Assembly (NCBI GenBank): GCA_017536845.1
Contig: JAFWCP010000079.1
Span: 1 to 9,243 of the forward strand
Direction: 5' to 3'
Origin: Solobacterium sp.
Lineage (GTDB): Bacteria > Bacillota_I > Bacilli_A > Erysipelotrichales > Erysipelotrichaceae
Length of the DNA: 9,243 nt
Notes under the pieces: generated by a model
Database searches by the model: none
What the model saw: the letters and a program-made list of their open reading frames with translations, nothing else
Told to the model about the DNA's origin: nothing
In this document: piece by piece, positions 7,454 to 9,243 of the stretch
Position numbering within the stretch: position 1 is the first letter of the stretch
Layout of the letters: every line of letters begins with the position of its first letter
Made by a program: the position numbers and the translations under genes

Positions 7454-7714
7454 CTGCTTCCTAACTCCTGAAAAAGCACTGAATACCCAGTGAGGCATTG
7501 CACATCTTTTCCTTTCACATTCTCCATTTCAATACATTCTTATTCAAAATCCATTGCGGCGTTGAATACTGCTGAAAAGCATTCATCCCCATATTCATGA
7601 ACCATGTTTTAATTATCTCAAACATGGACAGGCAAACCGCAAATATCACCTGTAGTAAACTCATAGATGATTGATGCTTACATATCCTTGATGCACGACA
7701 ACTGCTCTTCTTGT
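7454..7714. other. Intergenic region upstream of the split lipoprotein gene
   Basis: About 260 bases lie between the small secreted protein gene and the MglB-like gene. They contain a perfect 8-N10-8 dyad (7602-7627) and one arm of a 14-bp inverted repeat (7637-7650). No promoter with two good hexamers could be placed; GATAAT inside the dyad spacer on the minus strand is the best -10 candidate but lacks a good -35. A 27-codon minus frame near 7520-7600 has no ribosome binding site. No convincing intrinsic terminator is seen after the small gene. Confidence 0.5.
7602..7627. promoter_or_regulatory. Perfect 8-bp inverted repeat with 10-bp spacer, possible operator
   Basis: CCATGTTT (7602-7609) and AAACATGG (7620-7627) are exact inverted copies around an AT-rich 10-bp spacer. 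The site lies about 150 bases upstream of the split lipoprotein gene. The arms and geometry suit a dimeric DNA-binding protein; the LysR-family regulator encoded upstream is an obvious candidate. A U tract is missing, so it is not a terminator on the minus strand. Regulatory function is inferred. Confidence 0.45.
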
Positions 7715-8155
7715 TCAGTATCTGTTCAAAACCATTCCTGATGAGCAGTAAGTGCCATTGATGGTTGCATTCCCTACGGCATACGAGAAATAAGAGATAC
7801 CAACGCAGCTTGATTTCGATAGTTCAACATACAGATTACTGTAATCCCTTGTACCCGCATAAACAATCGAATTGGTGGACGAATTGTATCCATACACTGT
7901 GACTTTCAGATAAGAAAAGGCACCTGTTCCTGCTGAAGCTGTATTGCTTGCCAGGGAATCTGTTACTGAAGTCGTAAAAGATGCACTCCCATAGTATGTT
8001 GTTTTGCTCGCCGCATCTGTCGGTAACAATGTGGATGCTGCGAGGGCGGAAGACAGTAGAACTCTTTTCATTAAATTTTTCATTTCATTCTCCTTTTCTG
8101 ATTATAAATAATATCTCCGGACGTTTCATTCAAATCAAGTCGGTGATATTTGCGG
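7637..8155. repeat. 14-bp perfect inverted repeat flanking the small secreted protein gene
   Basis: CCGCAAATATCACC at 7637-7650 and its exact reverse complement GGTGATATTTGCGG at 8142-8155 bracket 491 bases that contain the whole gene at 7715-8083. The right copy is inside the last codons of the LysR-family gene; the left copy is intergenic. No flanking target duplication is seen. It could be the two ends of an invertible segment, a remnant of a small mobile unit, two binding sites or chance. Confidence 0.5.
7715..8083 (-). CDS. Small secreted protein with two cysteines, unknown family
   Basis: This 122-residue protein starts with a clear Sec signal peptide: a basic KNLMKR region, a hydrophobic LLSSALAASTLL core and a likely cleavage near residue 25-26 (TDAA). 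The mature part of about 97 residues is rich in Ser, Thr, Tyr and Gly and looks all-beta. It has only two cysteines, Cys93 and Cys113, which could form one disulfide outside the cell. It has no membrane segment, lipobox, sortase signal or catalytic motif that I recognise. AAAGGAG lies about 7 nt before the ATG. It sits 46 nt downstream of the LysR-family gene in the same direction and may share its transcript; a TATAAT at 8101-8106 is too close to the start to be persuasive. A small adhesin, inhibitor or bacteriocin-like role is possible but not shown. Confidence 0.7.
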   Translation of the reverse strand: MKNLMKRVLLSSALAASTLLPTDAASKTTYYGSASFTTSVTDSLASNTASAGTGAFSYLKVTVYGYNSSTNSIVYAGTRDYSNLYVELSKSSCVGISYFSYAVGNATINGTYCSSGMVLNRY

Positions 8156-9038
8156 CCAGTGGAATATTTGCGGGCAGGATATGGTCAACCAGTCGATCCA
8201 TTATCTTCGAATCAAAAATCGAATCATATTTTTTTGCATACACGAGATAATATCTTATGGGTGCTGTATCTATGAGTAATAGTTTTTTCATTGACCGTTG
8301 AACAAATGGAAAGAAGAGATCCACCGTTAAATAGCAATTGTTGCTAACGCTGGTTTCAAAATCATTTCGCAGGACGCAACAATTCATAGGCTCTTTTTCA
8401 ACGAAGTGAATTTGATCAAAAAAATCTGGATGCCGGTCAGTCAATTGTCTGCAGATTCTTTCCATATATGGTTCATAAAACAGATTCATCCCAATAAGCT
8501 GATCGGTAGATATCGTTTTCTGCCGATAAAGAGGATTGTTTTCAAAGACAACGATGCCGGGCTGACAGGAAAAAAGATGAACATAATGATATTCTTCTTT
8601 CATTAAAGGTTCACAATACACTGCCATTTGAACTTCTCCATCCAGAACCAAAGACTCACATGCATCATCATTCATATAAATGGCGATAAGTTCGTCATCT
8701 GCGTCTTTTAATAGAGCATGTTTATATAAAGGCGCCAATTGCATTTGTTTCAGAATAATAGAAACAGCCATTTTAGCAGCCGCTGTCTTTTCGTCAGCAA
8801 TAAATTGATGCAGCACCGCTTCTTCCTTAGCAATTTCCTCTAACATGGGCAGGACACACTTGATGATTGGCCTGGGCAGAAGTTTGTGCTGTTTATGTTG
8901 GAACAGTTCAATTTGGTGTTCTTTTTCAAAAGCTCTCAGAATATTTGAAACTGTCTGTTGCTGATATTGATGCTTTTGTGCGCTTTTCGAAATACTTCCA
9001 GTTTTACAGATATCAATTACCAGTTCAGCATTTTTCAT
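8130..9038 (-). CDS. LysR-family transcriptional regulator
   Basis: This 302-residue regulator has an N-terminal winged helix-turn-helix over about residues 1-60: LVIDICKTGSISKSAQ followed by the recognition helix region QQQTVSNILRAFEKEHQIELF, as in LysR-type proteins. A linker helix (about 62-85) follows, then an effector-binding domain of type 2 periplasmic-binding fold; FVEKEPMNCCVLRNDFETSVS is in the second subdomain. Length is typical of the family (about 290-310). GAAGGGGG sits 4 nt before the ATG. An 8-N10-8 dyad overlaps its presumed promoter, suggesting autoregulation, and a dyad of the same geometry occurs upstream of the split lipoprotein gene. Effector and targets are unknown; the genes just downstream are the natural candidates. 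Confidence 0.85.
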   Translation of the reverse strand: MKNAELVIDICKTGSISKSAQKHQYQQQTVSNILRAFEKEHQIELFQHKQHKLLPRPIIKCVLPMLEEIAKEEAVLHQFIADEKTAAAKMAVSIILKQMQLAPLYKHALLKDADDELIAIYMNDDACESLVLDGEVQMAVYCEPLMKEEYHYVHLFSCQPGIVVFENNPLYRQKTISTDQLIGMNLFYEPYMERICRQLTDRHPDFFDQIHFVEKEPMNCCVLRNDFETSVSNNCYLTVDLFFPFVQRSMKKLLLIDTAPIRYYLVYAKKYDSIFDSKIMDRLVDHILPANIPLAANITDLI

Positions 9039-9058
9039 ACTTCCCCCTTCTTTACATC

Positions 9059-9087
9059 ATTATAATCAATGACTAAGGATTATAAAA
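9059..9087 (-). promoter_or_regulatory. Presumed lysR-type gene promoter overlapped by an 8-N10-8 dyad
   Basis: TATAAT (9059-9064, minus strand) is a perfect -10 hexamer about 20 nt before the gene; the -35 (TTTTAT at 9082-9087, spacer 17) is weak. The perfect dyad TTATAATC (9060-9067) and GATTATAA (9078-9085) covers the -10 and the spacer, which is where a regulator would block or tune transcription. Function is inferred. Confidence 0.5.
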
Positions 9088-9243
9088 ACAGTTTTTTATT
9101 GTTTTTGACTATCGCATATCTGATACGGACATTACAAACATATCCATATTAAGACACTTCATGATCAGGTGTCCTGAGAAAATCCCATCCCCAGCATCTG
9201 AGGACGTGTTGTCACACGTGTGATATGAACAGAATCAGCTGCA
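9088..9243. other. Upstream region with no gene; contains a 12-bp palindrome
   Basis: These 156 bases hold no open frame of note. AT-rich inverted arms AAAAACA and TGTTTTT (9084-9106) lie next to the regulator promoter. A perfect palindrome TCACACGTGTGA is at 9212-9223. It may be control sequence of a gene beyond the right edge, which cannot be judged here. Confidence 0.4.

Noticed and set aside
7518..7600. A 27-codon minus frame upstream of the split lipoprotein gene
   Set aside because: No ribosome binding site and no leader-peptide-like codon pattern.
8101..8106. TATAAT as a -10 for the small secreted protein gene
   Set aside because: It would leave almost no leader before the ribosome binding site and there is no matching -35.

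Overview
This is a window from a low-to-mid GC Gram-positive bacterium (Bacillota). The evidence is a T-box leader, strong AGGAGG-type ribosome binding sites, the short-form HisG plus HisZ pairing and lipobox-type lipoproteins. An Erysipelotrichia-like gut lineage is a guess only. Every convincing gene is on the minus strand, so transcription runs from high to low coordinates.

Right part (about 7450-9243), AT-richer: a LysR-family regulator (8130-9038) has a perfect 8-N10-8 dyad over its presumed promoter. It is followed by a small secreted two-cysteine protein (7715-8083) of no family I recognise. A pair of exact 14-bp inverted repeats brackets that small gene.

Middle part (about 4419-7453): a galactose-binding-protein-like lipoprotein gene, interrupted by an ORF-less group II intron of about 618 nt (5895-6512), is followed by a second lipoprotein that looks like a beta-propeller. 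The intron shows a 5' GTGCGAC end, a perfect 34-nt domain V with a CGC triad, a domain VI hairpin and a 7-bp EBS1/IBS1 candidate pairing. Removing it joins the two halves of the lipoprotein in frame (406 aa). Read without the intron, the locus looks like two unrelated broken ORFs. No ABC ATPase or permease gene is present, so these lipoproteins may sense or scavenge rather than form a local transporter.

A stretch of about 680 bases (3734-4418) holds no convincing gene, only probable gene remnants.

Left part (1-3733), GC-richer: a peptidase S51-like gene with its own promoter is followed almost at once by the promoter of a histidine biosynthesis operon. That operon has a T-box riboswitch (specifier CAC, His), then hisZ, hisG and hisD with overlapping, translationally coupled junctions. 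HisZ and short HisG together form the ATP phosphoribosyltransferase that opens the pathway; HisD performs the last two steps. The hisD frame stops about 120 codons early, just inside the left edge, so it is either frameshifted or truncated by deletion.
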